A DNA stretch of 64,000 nt from JAXLZZ01 sp046350675 (lineage in GTDB: Bacteria; Patescibacteriota; Saccharimonadia; Saccharimonadales; UBA4665), in the NCBI GenBank assembly GCA_046350675.1, contig JAXLZZ010000004.1, positions 166,849 through 230,848 of the forward strand, in the 5' to 3' direction. This document shows positions 24,198 through 32,407 of the stretch, one piece after another (the stretch's first letter is position 1; every line of letters starts with the position of its first letter). Below the pieces are notes generated by a model. It was not told the origin of the DNA. It worked only from the letters and a program-made list of their open reading frames with translations, and ran no database searches. The position numbers and the translations under genes are program-made.

Positions 24198-24518
24198 TTA
24201 CATTGCCCCGCTGCGAGCTGGGGTGCGATGCATTGCTCCATAACTTACATAGTGTGGTCCGGTTTCTTCTGCTCGGCGGCTATTCTCTTTGTTAGCGTCG
24301 AATCCAGAGTTGTGGCTCGGCATCACTGCTTCAGCTGACCCAGGAGCTGCTGCCCTGCGCTTATCGCTGTCGTGGGCTTCATGTACTTTTGGTGGATGGA
24401 TGCCAGCGACTTCTGCTGTCATGAGCGCCATAGCGCCGACCATACCAACCAGAGCTGCACTTTTGGCCATGTCGGTGATGTTTTCTTTGATTTTGTCAGT
24501 TTTTGTTTTATTTGACAT
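24198..24518 (-). CDS. small single-span membrane protein 1 of the cluster
   Basis: 106 aa, not recognised. Lys-rich N-terminus (KTKTDKIKENITDMAK), a span at about 18-38 (AALVGMVGAMALMTAEVAGI), then a polar, His/Ser/Ala-rich tail. An extended -10 ends 6 nt before the ATG, making it the probable first gene of the five-gene unit. Confidence 0.6.
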   Translation of the reverse strand: MSNKTKTDKIKENITDMAKSAALVGMVGAMALMTAEVAGIHPPKVHEAHDSDKRRAAAPGSAEAVMPSHNSGFDANKENSRRAEETGPHYVSYGAMHRTPARSGAM

Positions 24519-24524
24519 GGTTTT

Positions 24525-24533
24525 ATACTAGCA
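24525..24533 (-). promoter_or_regulatory. extended -10, predicted leaderless start of membrane protein 1
   Basis: Minus-strand TGC then TAGTAT (24530-24525), 6 nt before the ATG at 24518. Confidence 0.45.
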
Positions 24534-24622
24534 AAAATTATGCTTTTTGTCAAGCTTATGGTTATGCTCACCCCTGTTAGATTTGCCCTAAAATACAGAA
24601 TGTTTTTTACGTAATTGAAAAA

Positions 24623-24759
24623 TGCCTCGCCTCCAGCAAGGTGCCATGGCGATGTTCTTAGTTGAAAGAACATGTGTTTGTCATCTCGAGGGAATCCGAG
24701 AGATCTCTCTAAACTCTGTGGGGGCTTTGGAGAGATTTCTCCCGTTGGTCGAAATGACA
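24623..24759. repeat. composite intergenic repeat, internally deleted copy
   Basis: Has the left module (CTCGCCTCCAGCAAGG and GTGCCATGGCG), then GTTGAAAGAACAT, then the GTCAT..GAGAGATCTCTC..ATGAC element. It lacks the ~200-bp middle present in the two long copies. Fills most of the gap 24519-24795. Confidence 0.7.
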
Positions 24760-24795
24760 GGAGGTAGTGATCGAGATATGACTGTGAGTTGTTGA

Positions 24796-25611
24796 TTATC
24801 CCATGCCGGCGGGGTCCCACGTAACGCGCTGGCCGTCACTGAGTGCATCGAGCGTAAGCATATCTTGCTTAGACAGCTCAAAATCGTTTATCTGAAGGTT
24901 GCTCGTAAGATGTTCCACGTTGGTTGATCGTGGCAGTGGTACTGTATCGTGTTGCAGACACCAACGCAGCGCTACCTGCTGTGGCGTTTTCCCCAGACGC
25001 TCGGCTATCTGTCTCACCGGCTCGCCTGCATCTGTTGCAACGCGATTAATTGGACTATAGGCTTCCATTACAACCCCCTGCTGATGGCAGTACTCTAGAA
25101 TCTCTCGCTGCTGCTCGTATATAAACGGATGAAACTCTACTTGATTAACTGCCGGTTTGAAATCACTGCGCTCCAGTAACTGTTCAATATGCTCAACTGT
25201 GTAGTTGCTGACACCGCCCGACTTGATTGCTCCGTCGGCAACGAGCTTCTCCATTGCTCGCCAACTTTCGTGACGACGCTTGCTGGCTGGCCAATGTATC
25301 AGGTAAAGATCAAGGTAGTCGAGCTGCATCTTCTCCATGGATTTTGCGCACGCCGTGAGCGTCTTATCGAAACCTTGGTCGTCATTCCAAAGCTTTGTAG
25401 TTACAAAAATATCATCGCGCGGGATGCCTGATTCTTTTATTGCCTGGCCGACTTCGATTTGGTTGCCATAAATCTCGGCGGTGTCGATATGGCGATAGCC
25501 AGCCTCCAACGCAGCAAGCACCAATTCTTTTGTGCGAAGCGCTGGAATTTGCCATGTGCCAAAACCGATTGCGGGCATTTCTTGCCCATTAAGTAACTTT
25601 TTTGAGTTCAA
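24796..25611 (-). CDS. aldo/keto reductase
   Basis: 271 aa. NAD(P)H-dependent reductase of the AKR TIM-barrel fold, substrate unknown. Catalytic tetrad visible: Asp and Tyr in DTAEIYGN, Lys in VTTKLW, His in LIHWP. Cofactor region LPRSTNVEHL. The TTG at 25611 is chosen because AGAGGAAGG lies 5 nt upstream. A longer in-frame ATG at 25737 would run through the inverted repeat at 25698-25797 and adds nothing family-like. Confidence 0.92.
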   Translation of the reverse strand: MNSKKLLNGQEMPAIGFGTWQIPALRTKELVLAALEAGYRHIDTAEIYGNQIEVGQAIKESGIPRDDIFVTTKLWNDDQGFDKTLTACAKSMEKMQLDYLDLYLIHWPASKRRHESWRAMEKLVADGAIKSGGVSNYTVEHIEQLLERSDFKPAVNQVEFHPFIYEQQREILEYCHQQGVVMEAYSPINRVATDAGEPVRQIAERLGKTPQQVALRWCLQHDTVPLPRSTNVEHLTSNLQINDFELSKQDMLTLDALSDGQRVTWDPAGMG

Positions 25612-25697
25612 GACCTTCCTCTCTGTGCAACACAAATATATATAAAGGTTTTTATTCTGACAGTGAAATTTAGTACGGACGAGCTTCCCTGACTGCT

Positions 25698-25797
25698 TGT
25701 CATTTCGAACATACGTGAGAAATCTCTCTAAGTCCACCCAGACTTTGCGACCTACACAGAGTTTACACAGATCTCTCGCTCACCGCTCGAGATGACA
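25698..25797. repeat. dispersed GTCAT..ATGAC inverted repeat (copy 4)
   Basis: GTCATTTCGAACATACG at the left and CTCGAGATGAC at the right, with AAATCTCTCT/AGATCTCTCG inner arms. It lies between the divergent AKR and PDT-like genes. Confidence 0.75.
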
Positions 25798-25825
25798 ATT
25801 CTAGCAACTTACTCGGGCCCTGTAG

Positions 25826-25831
25826 TACGAT
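25826..25831 (+). promoter_or_regulatory. -10-like element of the PDT-like gene
   Basis: TACGAT ends 7 nt before the ATG at 25839. Weaker match than the others. Confidence 0.35.
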
Positions 25832-25838
25832 AGAAGGC

Positions 25839-26384
25839 ATGCGTGTTGCAATTCAAGGAGATGCTGGGTCATTCCACCACCAGGCAGCCAATCAATTTTT
25901 TGGTGAAGATACTGATATTATCGCCTGCGAAACGTTTGCGGATGTTTTTGCAGCTCTCGAATCTGGCTCAGCCGATCGTGCTGTGGCGGCTATTTCTAAC
26001 TCCTGGTACGGGGTCTTGCCCGAAGTGACTGAATTGCAAGAAAAATATAAGTTTAAAGAGATCGGTAAGCTGGATCTGCCCATTCACCAGAACTTGATTA
26101 CATTGCCAGACGTTACGCTGGGCGACATAAAAGTCATTCTGTCGCACCCCGTCGCACTCGAACAATGCTCTCAATACTTTGATGAACACCTACCTGGCGC
26201 TGAGCGACGTGAGTATCACGACACCGCTGCAGCTGTTGAATACATCAGCGACCGTGGCGATGCATCAATCGCAGCCATTGCCAGCGAATGGGCAGCCGAA
26301 CTCTACCGACTGCCCGTCTTAGCAGAAAAAATCGAAAACGACCCCAACAACACCACCACCTTCATCATGCTCTCAAAAAACTAG
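25839..26384 (+). CDS. prephenate dehydratase-like protein without ACT domain
   Basis: 181 aa. Only the periplasmic-binding-like PDT fold is present: MRVAIQGDAGSFHHQAA, then SWYGVLPEV, HPVALEQC and DTAAAVEYI. The regulatory ACT domain is missing. The catalytic TRF motif reads TTF (NTTTFIML), so the conserved Arg that binds the prephenate carboxylate is lost. No other aromatic-pathway gene is seen. It may be a non-catalytic or differently specific member. It converges with the HIT gene, overlapping by 4 nt. Confidence 0.75.
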   Translation: MRVAIQGDAGSFHHQAANQFFGEDTDIIACETFADVFAALESGSADRAVAAISNSWYGVLPEVTELQEKYKFKEIGKLDLPIHQNLITLPDVTLGDIKVILSHPVALEQCSQYFDEHLPGAERREYHDTAAAVEYISDRGDASIAAIASEWAAELYRLPVLAEKIENDPNNTTTFIMLSKN

Positions 26385-26839
26385 CTTTTTGCGGCGGCAA
26401 CAATTTTAGCTTGTATTGCTTCTAGCTCATCACTGCTCATCTCTGGACCTTCGATAGTGGTAAGGTAACCACGATAGTCTTTTATAAATTCAGTATCTTC
26501 GCTCCAGACTTCTGTCTGCCCTGCCAACTCACCATGTAGAGGATATAGCTTGGCATGCACGTACGCAACGCCCGTACCCTCAAACACCAGCGCAATACGC
26601 GGCGTGTCGAAAGCCTTTTCGAGAATATTGGCAACTTTTTTGGTGGCTTGCATTAGCTCAAGATACTCCACATTATTCATACCAAATACATAGTCGCCCA
26701 AGTTTGTCTTAGGAATAACAATTGTCAGACCGGGTGTATTTGGGTACTTTGTAAGAAATGCGAGGTGCTTCTCGGTTTCCCATACTTTGTAGGCATCTAT
26801 TTCGCCACGGACTATCTTGTCGAAGATTGTATCGGCCAT
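26381..26839 (-). CDS. HIT-family nucleotide hydrolase/transferase, degenerate motif
   Basis: 152 aa. The fold start MADTIFDKIVRGEIDAYKVWE and GLTIVIPK are typical of HIT proteins. The usual HxHxH triad reads Tyr-Val-His-Ala-Lys: the middle, nucleophilic His is kept but the flanking His residues are Tyr and Lys. Activity on nucleoside phosphates is possible but uncertain. An extended -10 lies 6 nt before the ATG. Confidence 0.8.
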   Translation of the reverse strand: MADTIFDKIVRGEIDAYKVWETEKHLAFLTKYPNTPGLTIVIPKTNLGDYVFGMNNVEYLELMQATKKVANILEKAFDTPRIALVFEGTGVAYVHAKLYPLHGELAGQTEVWSEDTEFIKDYRGYLTTIEGPEMSSDELEAIQAKIVAAAKS

Positions 26840-26845
26840 AATGCA

Positions 26846-26854
26846 AGTATATCA
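26846..26854 (-). promoter_or_regulatory. extended -10, predicted leaderless start of the HIT gene
   Basis: Minus-strand TGA then TATACT (26851-26846), 6 nt before the ATG at 26839. Confidence 0.55.
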
Positions 26855-27571
26855 ACGATATTCGGGGTTTTCGAAATCGAAGCGGGCGCCGGCGTCCCAT
26901 TTTGAACGCTGGTTGCCTTCTGCGGGGATGCCGCCACTATCTTTGAGCAGTTTTGCTAGGTGCATGAGGTTCCAGGTCATGAATGTCGTGTTGCGATTGG
27001 TAAAGTCGTTATCAAACCCTTCCTGGGTGCCATCATCACGTTTGTCACCGTAGCTTGGACCGGGACCTGCTTCACCCAGCCAGCCAGCATCAGCTTGTGG
27101 CGGAATCGTATAGCCTACGTGCTGCAAGCTGTACAAAATATTCATTGCACAGTGTTTTAAACCGTCTTCGTTGCCAGTAATTAAACAGCCTCCGACTTTG
27201 CCATAAAATGCGTACTGTCCTTGTTCGTTAAGGATGCTGCTGCAAGCGTAGAGTCTTTCTATAACTTTTTTAGTTTCTGAGCTATTGTCGCCCAGCCAAA
27301 TTGGACCTGCCAGTATTAGAATATCTGCTTCTTGCACTTTCTTAAACAATTCTGGCCACTCATCTTTATCCCAACCATGTTCGGTCATATCCGGATATAC
27401 GCCCGTGGCTATATCAGGATGATCGATACTACGAATCACCTCTGTTTTTACACCATGCTTCTCCATGAGAGTTGTGCTGATTTTGATGAGTCTGTCGGTG
27501 TGGCTTTCGTCTGGTGATTTCGTAAGCGTACCATTAAAGATAAGCGCTTTTAGGCCTGTAAAGTCTGTCAT
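26852..27571 (-). CDS. flavodoxin-fold NAD(P)H-dependent FMN reductase-like protein
   Basis: 239 aa. Flavodoxin-like fold with an N-terminal FMN phosphate loop (FNGTLTKSPDESHT), AGPIWLGDNSS and the late glycine-rich loop around GGCLITGNEDG. Probably an FMN oxidoreductase; substrate unknown. AGGAGG precedes the ATG, a clear SD, unlike many neighbours. Confidence 0.82.
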   Translation of the reverse strand: MTDFTGLKALIFNGTLTKSPDESHTDRLIKISTTLMEKHGVKTEVIRSIDHPDIATGVYPDMTEHGWDKDEWPELFKKVQEADILILAGPIWLGDNSSETKKVIERLYACSSILNEQGQYAFYGKVGGCLITGNEDGLKHCAMNILYSLQHVGYTIPPQADAGWLGEAGPGPSYGDKRDDGTQEGFDNDFTNRNTTFMTWNLMHLAKLLKDSGGIPAEGNQRSKWDAGARFDFENPEYR

Positions 27572-27631
27572 ACTACCTCCTCTTTCTTTGTCCCAGTATA
27601 CGCCTATTGAATGTATTTAGCAGTACAGGAG

Positions 27632-27823
27632 TTAGGTTGCCGCTGTGCGATCATAAAGCTCTTTGATGTCATTATGGATGGCGTAGATCTCATTCTCAAT
27701 GCGGCCAGATGTTGATTCAAGAGTGCTCAAGCGCCTATCTTGCTCGCTAAAGCGTCGATCCATCAATGTAGTGAGGTCGCTCACCGCCTGTGCAATATCG
27801 TCTAGAGTTGTGCCGCCCTTCAT
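27632..27823 (-). CDS. small coiled-coil protein
   Basis: 63 aa. Heptad-like pattern of Leu/Ile through almost the whole chain (DDIAQAVSDLTTLMDRRFSE and following). Resembles short hypothetical coiled-coil proteins; no function assigned. An extended -10 lies 6 nt upstream of the ATG, which supports expression. Confidence 0.6.
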   Translation of the reverse strand: MKGGTTLDDIAQAVSDLTTLMDRRFSEQDRRLSTLESTSGRIENEIYAIHNDIKELYDRTAAT

Positions 27824-27829
27824 AAGCTT

Positions 27830-27838
27830 AGTGTAGCA
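27830..27838 (-). promoter_or_regulatory. extended -10, predicted leaderless start of the coiled-coil gene
   Basis: Minus-strand TGC then TACACT (27835-27830), 6 nt before the ATG at 27823. Confidence 0.45.
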
Positions 27839-27887
27839 CCTCGGTTACTGATGTTGGCAAATAGAAATTCTGCAATTTAATACAAAT

Positions 27888-28607
27888 TTAACGCAGCGTC
27901 TTTTGTTGCATGTAGTGCTTTTTGAGGTCTGGGCTTAGGCGCTCAATGCTATACCGTAATGCGGTGCGCGGCATATCATGGGCGTGCTGGTCTAGGAAGT
28001 TTGTAAGGATCTGCTCGTCGCAGCGCTTGCCTATTTCACGCAACATCCAGCCGACGGCTTTTTGAATTAAATCATGGGTGTCATGTAGAAGAATTTCGGC
28101 AATTTCTAGCGCAGTTGCTGGCTCGCCTCGTTTTATAAACCAAAAGGTCGCAATCATAGCTACCCGTTTCTCCCAAAGACTATCACTCTTAGCAAACTTA
28201 TAAAGAATATCTCGTGGTTTATCCAATAAATATGCCCCGACTATTTTGTCGGCGCTGGTGTCTACTAGATCCCAGTTGTTCACTCTACCGTCACGAACAT
28301 TCTTAAGGTATAGCTCATAAATTTTCTGCTGTGTCGCTGCATCAGCTTTTGGAAATTGCAGCGTGAGAATTATGAGCGCTGCCAAGCGGTGTTCGTGGAT
28401 ATCGCTATTGAGCAGCTCCTGGACCTGAGCTAATGGTAAATCCTTGTAGACCTTACAGACCGCACGAGTTTGCGGCACGCGAACGCCTATAAATACATCG
28501 CCTGCGCCATACTGCCCTGCACCAGTCTTGAAGAATCCTTGCAAGAACGTCGCATCATATTCGCTGGCGTGCTTCTGTAGGTCATGCTGAACATCTGCAG
28601 CGGTCAT
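27888..28607 (-). CDS. AlkD-like DNA alkylation repair glycosylase
   Basis: 239 aa. HEAT-like-repeat DNA glycosylase that removes 3- and 7-alkylpurines. Family signatures: FIGVRVPQTRAV, VNNWDLVD (the catalytic Asp region), LWEKRVAMIATFWFIKRG, DLIQKAVGWMLREIGK and MPRTALRYSIERL. Length is normal. Two nt after the stop of the NYN gene, so they form one unit. Confidence 0.9.
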   Translation of the reverse strand: MTAADVQHDLQKHASEYDATFLQGFFKTGAGQYGAGDVFIGVRVPQTRAVCKVYKDLPLAQVQELLNSDIHEHRLAALIILTLQFPKADAATQQKIYELYLKNVRDGRVNNWDLVDTSADKIVGAYLLDKPRDILYKFAKSDSLWEKRVAMIATFWFIKRGEPATALEIAEILLHDTHDLIQKAVGWMLREIGKRCDEQILTNFLDQHAHDMPRTALRYSIERLSPDLKKHYMQQKTLR

Positions 28608-28609
28608 GG

Positions 28610-29167
28610 CTATTTCTTCTTTTTCTTTTTGCGGTCGTAGTATTCGAGTTGCTTGCGCATTTGATCCATGCGGATGATCTTGCTCTCAAATACTTTTAGG
28701 AGTGTTGAGTATTGCCAGTTGGGAGTAAGGATATTTTTGAGACGGCCCTGCTCTTCAAGGTATTCGGCGAGACTAAAGAAGTCACCGTCGCCCGATACAA
28801 TAATCGCTTGATCGTAATTCGGCATTTCTTTTAGCGCGTATAGGACCAGCTCAGCGTCAACATTGCCTTTAATTGTGTGCTTTTCTTTTTCGTCTTTATG
28901 ATTTTTCTTGTCGCCGCTTTCTTCTTGCGAGGTTGTGATATCAATTGTTGGTTTCAGCACAATGAGATAGCCGAGCTCATGCATGTATTCATATAACGCC
29001 TCGTTTTCCTGCATATAGCCGATGAACATATAGGCATGTGAAACATCGTGTTTGTCTTTTAGGTACTGACGGAACTTGCGCCAATCGAGCTTCCAGCCCA
29101 TACGCTGCGTGCCCAAGTTTAAATTCTGACTATCTATAAAAGCATAGTTATTCTTCTTTTTACTCAT
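28610..29167 (-). CDS. NYN-domain protein (LabA/DUF88-like putative RNase)
   Basis: 185 aa. PIN-like NYN fold with AFIDSQNLNLG at the N-terminus (first catalytic Asp), VDAELVLYAL and IIVSGDGDFFSLAEYLEEQG (second acidic cluster). Probably a metal-dependent RNase. The C-terminus ends in a run of Lys. First gene of a pair with the AlkD-like gene. Confidence 0.85.
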   Translation of the reverse strand: MSKKKNNYAFIDSQNLNLGTQRMGWKLDWRKFRQYLKDKHDVSHAYMFIGYMQENEALYEYMHELGYLIVLKPTIDITTSQEESGDKKNHKDEKEKHTIKGNVDAELVLYALKEMPNYDQAIIVSGDGDFFSLAEYLEEQGRLKNILTPNWQYSTLLKVFESKIIRMDQMRKQLEYYDRKKKKKK

Positions 29168-29246
29168 ATTCTTTATAACTCTTTTGGTTAGTGATACTTA
29201 GTGATAATTGCGAGACTCTGACCGAGCCTCTACATACAGTTTACCA

Positions 29247-29762
29247 TTATTGATGGTTTGCCAGGCGATATGAAGAGCGTGCAAAGTGCTGATGCACTTT
29301 TTCTATCTCTCTCGCGAGCAGCAACCCCATCGGTATATAGACGAGGGTAACTACTACTATGGGCTTACGGACTACATTCATAATTCTTCCGAGTCCTGGG
29401 ATCACTCCTACCGCCCTACCTACAACCGATGAGGTTTGTATAGCTACAGCGCTGGATTGTTTTTGAGCATCTCCCTTTGTAGTAATTGTGCCGAGAGATT
29501 CATCGGTCGCAGTCGCGCGATGCGACACCACTATATTGTTGCCAGTTGGATTGTGGTAGCTGACAATTTCGCCTGGCTGTATGTGGTGCGCTGGCAACAC
29601 GATCAACGCGTCGCCAGCAGCAAATACTGGATGCATACTGTTGCTCTGCACTGCCAGCAACTGCCCGCCAATCAACCGCAGCACGATCAGTGCGACCGAT
29701 GCACCTACGGCAATCACAATGCAGATCACCAGCAGCACGCGCGAGACAATATGCAGCCACAT
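29247..29762 (-). CDS. signal peptidase I, SipW (ER/archaeal) type
   Basis: 171 aa. Membrane serine protease that removes signal peptides. N-terminal span at about 6-30 and C-terminal span at about 135-152. Catalytic Ser42 in QSNSMHPVF; His81 in VVSHRATA takes the place of the usual Lys, the hallmark of SipW/ER-type enzymes. It starts 3 nt after the stop of a TasA-like gene, its likely substrate. Confidence 0.9.
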   Translation of the reverse strand: MWLHIVSRVLLVICIVIAVGASVALIVLRLIGGQLLAVQSNSMHPVFAAGDALIVLPAHHIQPGEIVSYHNPTGNNIVVSHRATATDESLGTITTKGDAQKQSSAVAIQTSSVVGRAVGVIPGLGRIMNVVRKPIVVVTLVYIPMGLLLAREIEKVHQHFARSSYRLANHQ

Positions 29763-29765
29763 ACA

Positions 29766-30353
29766 TTAGTTAACGGCCACGCCGCTGAAGCTGATATTGA
29801 AGTTATCAATAGTTGCGCCTGGACCCGTATACGCATCAGCATCCATAGAAACTTTGATAGTCATTGGTGCTCGGGTATTACCCGGCATAGCCGTATAGCG
29901 CACTAACGGCACGCCACCGGTCGCATTTGAAGCTACAAGTTCTGAAAGCGTAATGCTTTGTTCAAACCCGCCCGACTCTGGATACGCCAAAATAACATGT
30001 ACTTTGCTTAAATCTATATTACCTGTGTTTGTAAGCGGGCCTGGTACGCTCACACGCAATGCGAGCTTTGTCGTGCCAGTGTTTTTCACATACACCGGAA
30101 AGCTTGGGCTCGGCTGGCCACCCGGTACCAATGCCATAAAGCTATATCCTACAGCGCTATCTTTATAGTTAGCATCTTCTTGACTCACCTGCAGATTTGC
30201 CGTTGCCGTCATGATTTTATTGCCCGTCAACGTGGCAGCCTGGCTTTGCAAGACTGCAAATGTTACGCCGCCCACGACTACGCCAACCACTATTAGTGCC
30301 AATAGCGCTCGAGTTACCACTCCAGCATTGCTCTTCTTATGTTTCTTTGCCAT
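29766..30353 (-). CDS. secreted TasA/CalY-like fibre protein, SipW substrate
   Basis: 195 aa. Long basic N-terminus and hydrophobic segment (about 12-38) ending in a SipW-type cleavage region. The TLTGNKIMTATANLQVSQ stretch then matches the N..G.L.L pattern seen after cleavage in TasA-type proteins. The rest is Thr/Ser/Gly-rich and beta-like. TasA and camelysin form extracellular fibres. Pairing with the SipW-type peptidase strengthens the call. A surface fibre or pilus-like role in host attachment is inference. Confidence 0.72.
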   Translation of the reverse strand: MAKKHKKSNAGVVTRALLALIVVGVVVGGVTFAVLQSQAATLTGNKIMTATANLQVSQEDANYKDSAVGYSFMALVPGGQPSPSFPVYVKNTGTTKLALRVSVPGPLTNTGNIDLSKVHVILAYPESGGFEQSITLSELVASNATGGVPLVRYTAMPGNTRAPMTIKVSMDADAYTGPGATIDNFNISFSGVAVN

Positions 30354-30437
30354 TATTCGTGCCTCCTACATTAGTGGAAGCATCATGCCTGGCAATCGAA
30401 ATACCATCAACTTTTGGAAGCTTGATTTAATGAACTG

Positions 30438-31970
30438 TTAATTATTGTCAGCGTGGTGCACAGCGGTCACGACCAAGATTTCTGGACCATATTTTTCTAC
30501 TTTGCGCGTGCCAAAGCCAGGTATAGCCATAAGCTGCTGGGTGGTTGCAGGTGGCTTAGCAGCAATAGCGCTGAGCGTTTTATCATGCGCAATGATATAG
30601 GCGGGCACGCTATCTGCTTCTGCACGTTTGCGGCGCCATTCTTTGAGTTTTGCAAATAACTCTTCATCAACCACCTGGGAAGATTCTTCCACGACAATTA
30701 CCTCATCGGTAATATCTTCTGTTGTCTCGCTGAGCGTATACGATGCTTGCTGCAATGCCCTGTCGAACTCATAAATCTGTGGATGCATATTGAGCGCCAT
30801 GGCATTGATGCCTTTTAGATACAGACCTTCGAGACTTCGAACACGACTTAATGCCACGTAGCCCATACCCGGCGTAAATGCTTGCGATAAATCGATTTCA
30901 GCTGCATCCAGACTCATACCCTGACTCTTATGTATCGTAATCGCCCAGGCAAGTCGTAGTGGCAGCTGCTCAACCTCTGCACGCGTCTTACCATCTTCCA
31001 CCAAGCTCCAGCTATGCCGCTCTACTTCTATTGTGCGACCAGTTAATAATTCTACGATTGGGAATCCATCATTAAAACCAATCACCTTTCCGCGGCTGCC
31101 ATTCACAAAACCTTCGGCGAAATTGTTAGCTACAAACATCACTTCGGCATCAAGTTTTAATCGCAGTTCGGCGGGTGCTAATACACTTTTGGTGAGCTGC
31201 TCGACCTTACCTTTGGCACCCTTAGTCTGCATGTGGAATATGTATTCGCTGCCCGGTAATGCTGCCAGATGTCTTTGATTGATAGTATCGACATCGATAT
31301 TATGCGCGAACAATCGTGTCAGCACGGTCTGCTCGTCGGCCGTTTGCTTCAAACGCGCACCGAGCATGTCCTGATGCATGACATCAAACGTATTCGCGCG
31401 CATGGCCTCTAGCAATGTAAGGAGATCGTTGTTATCGCGCTGGCGGTGCTGCTCGGTGATATAGCAAATCTGCGGATCGAGCTCCTGCCAGGCCTGCGAC
31501 AGATGCGCGAAATCAAAGTCAGTGCGACCGCGACTCACTGGTGGCAGCTGAAATAGGTCGCCTACTAAAATTACTTGCATGCCGCCAAATGCCTCATCAC
31601 TCCCTCGCAGCTTCTTCGCTAATTCATTAATCATGTCGAGTCGCACACCATGTAGCATCGACACCTCATCGATCACCAACACATCCGTGCTGTTGTACCG
31701 CTTCATAAGCCGCTCGCTGGCACCTAAACGCTGCAGGTCTTCATGCGATAAAACATCTAATATACCCAGGCCGGACCATGAGTGAATTGTCGTGCCATTA
31801 AGATGACTAGCCGCTATACCAGTACTAGCAGTAACCGCGACCTTTTTGCCAGAACGCTGTGCTCGATTAATAAACTGTCTGAGTGTGTAGGTCTTCCCTG
31901 CGCCTGGCGCACCCGTCAAGAACACGTTCGCCCCACTCATCATAATCGTTAGTGCCTGGAGTTGCCGCAT
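30438..31970 (-). CDS. Pif1-like superfamily 1B DNA helicase with HRDC domain
   Basis: 510 aa. 5'-3' helicase of the Pif1/RecD-like group. Walker A FLTGAPGAGKTYTLRQF, TASTGIAASHL (motif Ia), VLVIDEVSMLHGVRLDMI (Walker B), and helicase motifs HKSQGMSLDAAEIDL and YVALSRVRSLEGLYL. The C-terminus carries an HRDC-like domain (about 440-505, with IPGFGTRKVEKYG). ATG 31970 is chosen: the GTG six codons earlier overlaps the extended -10 itself. Confidence 0.92.
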   Translation of the reverse strand: MRQLQALTIMMSGANVFLTGAPGAGKTYTLRQFINRAQRSGKKVAVTASTGIAASHLNGTTIHSWSGLGILDVLSHEDLQRLGASERLMKRYNSTDVLVIDEVSMLHGVRLDMINELAKKLRGSDEAFGGMQVILVGDLFQLPPVSRGRTDFDFAHLSQAWQELDPQICYITEQHRQRDNNDLLTLLEAMRANTFDVMHQDMLGARLKQTADEQTVLTRLFAHNIDVDTINQRHLAALPGSEYIFHMQTKGAKGKVEQLTKSVLAPAELRLKLDAEVMFVANNFAEGFVNGSRGKVIGFNDGFPIVELLTGRTIEVERHSWSLVEDGKTRAEVEQLPLRLAWAITIHKSQGMSLDAAEIDLSQAFTPGMGYVALSRVRSLEGLYLKGINAMALNMHPQIYEFDRALQQASYTLSETTEDITDEVIVVEESSQVVDEELFAKLKEWRRKRAEADSVPAYIIAHDKTLSAIAAKPPATTQQLMAIPGFGTRKVEKYGPEILVVTAVHHADNN

Positions 31971-31978
31971 AGACTCCG

Positions 31979-31987
31979 ATTGTAGCA
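31979..31987 (-). promoter_or_regulatory. extended -10, predicted leaderless start of the Pif1 gene
   Basis: Minus-strand TGC then TACAAT (31984-31979), 8 nt before the ATG at 31970. Confidence 0.5.
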
Positions 31988-32015
31988 CGGGGCTACCTGC
32001 ATACCGCAGCAGAAA

Positions 32016-32405
32016 TTAACTAAATATTAAAAATGTGAGCGTAGATACGATGCCGGTAATGAACGCACCCCAAGCCATATCAACGACTGATACTTTTGTG
32101 GACCAAACTTTTAGCGTCGCTTGATTGGTCAAATCATACGTCGCATACATAACAAGACCGAGTAATGCGCCCAGGCCCATCGCTTGCTGCAAAGAGTCCT
32201 CGTCGAGAGCCGGATTGATCGCAAATACCACCACACCAACGATGTATAAGGCATAAAATACGGCCGCAGCTACAAAGTTTGGCTTGTCTGCCAAGATCTT
32301 CCCAATATGCTTGCGATAAAACTTCGGCGCTACCAAGCCCAGCCACACTGCATCAATCGCCACAAACAGCCCCGCCGCCACCAGTACATGCAATAAAAAT
32401 TCCAT
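32016..32405 (-). CDS. DUF2177-family membrane protein
   Basis: 129 aa from ATG 32405. Four hydrophobic segments. Motifs FVAIDAVWLG and MYATYDLTNQATL(K) are typical of DUF2177, whose function is unknown. The start is chosen by the GAGGAG SD just upstream and the 2-nt gap to the preceding stop. Confidence 0.85.
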   Translation of the reverse strand: MEFLLHVLVAAGLFVAIDAVWLGLVAPKFYRKHIGKILADKPNFVAAAVFYALYIVGVVVFAINPALDEDSLQQAMGLGALLGLVMYATYDLTNQATLKVWSTKVSVVDMAWGAFITGIVSTLTFLIFS

Positions 32406-32407
32406 AC

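Noticed and set aside
25612..25737. N-terminal extension of the aldo/keto reductase
   Set aside because: The extra codons run through an inverted repeat; a TTG with a strong SD gives the family-typical start.
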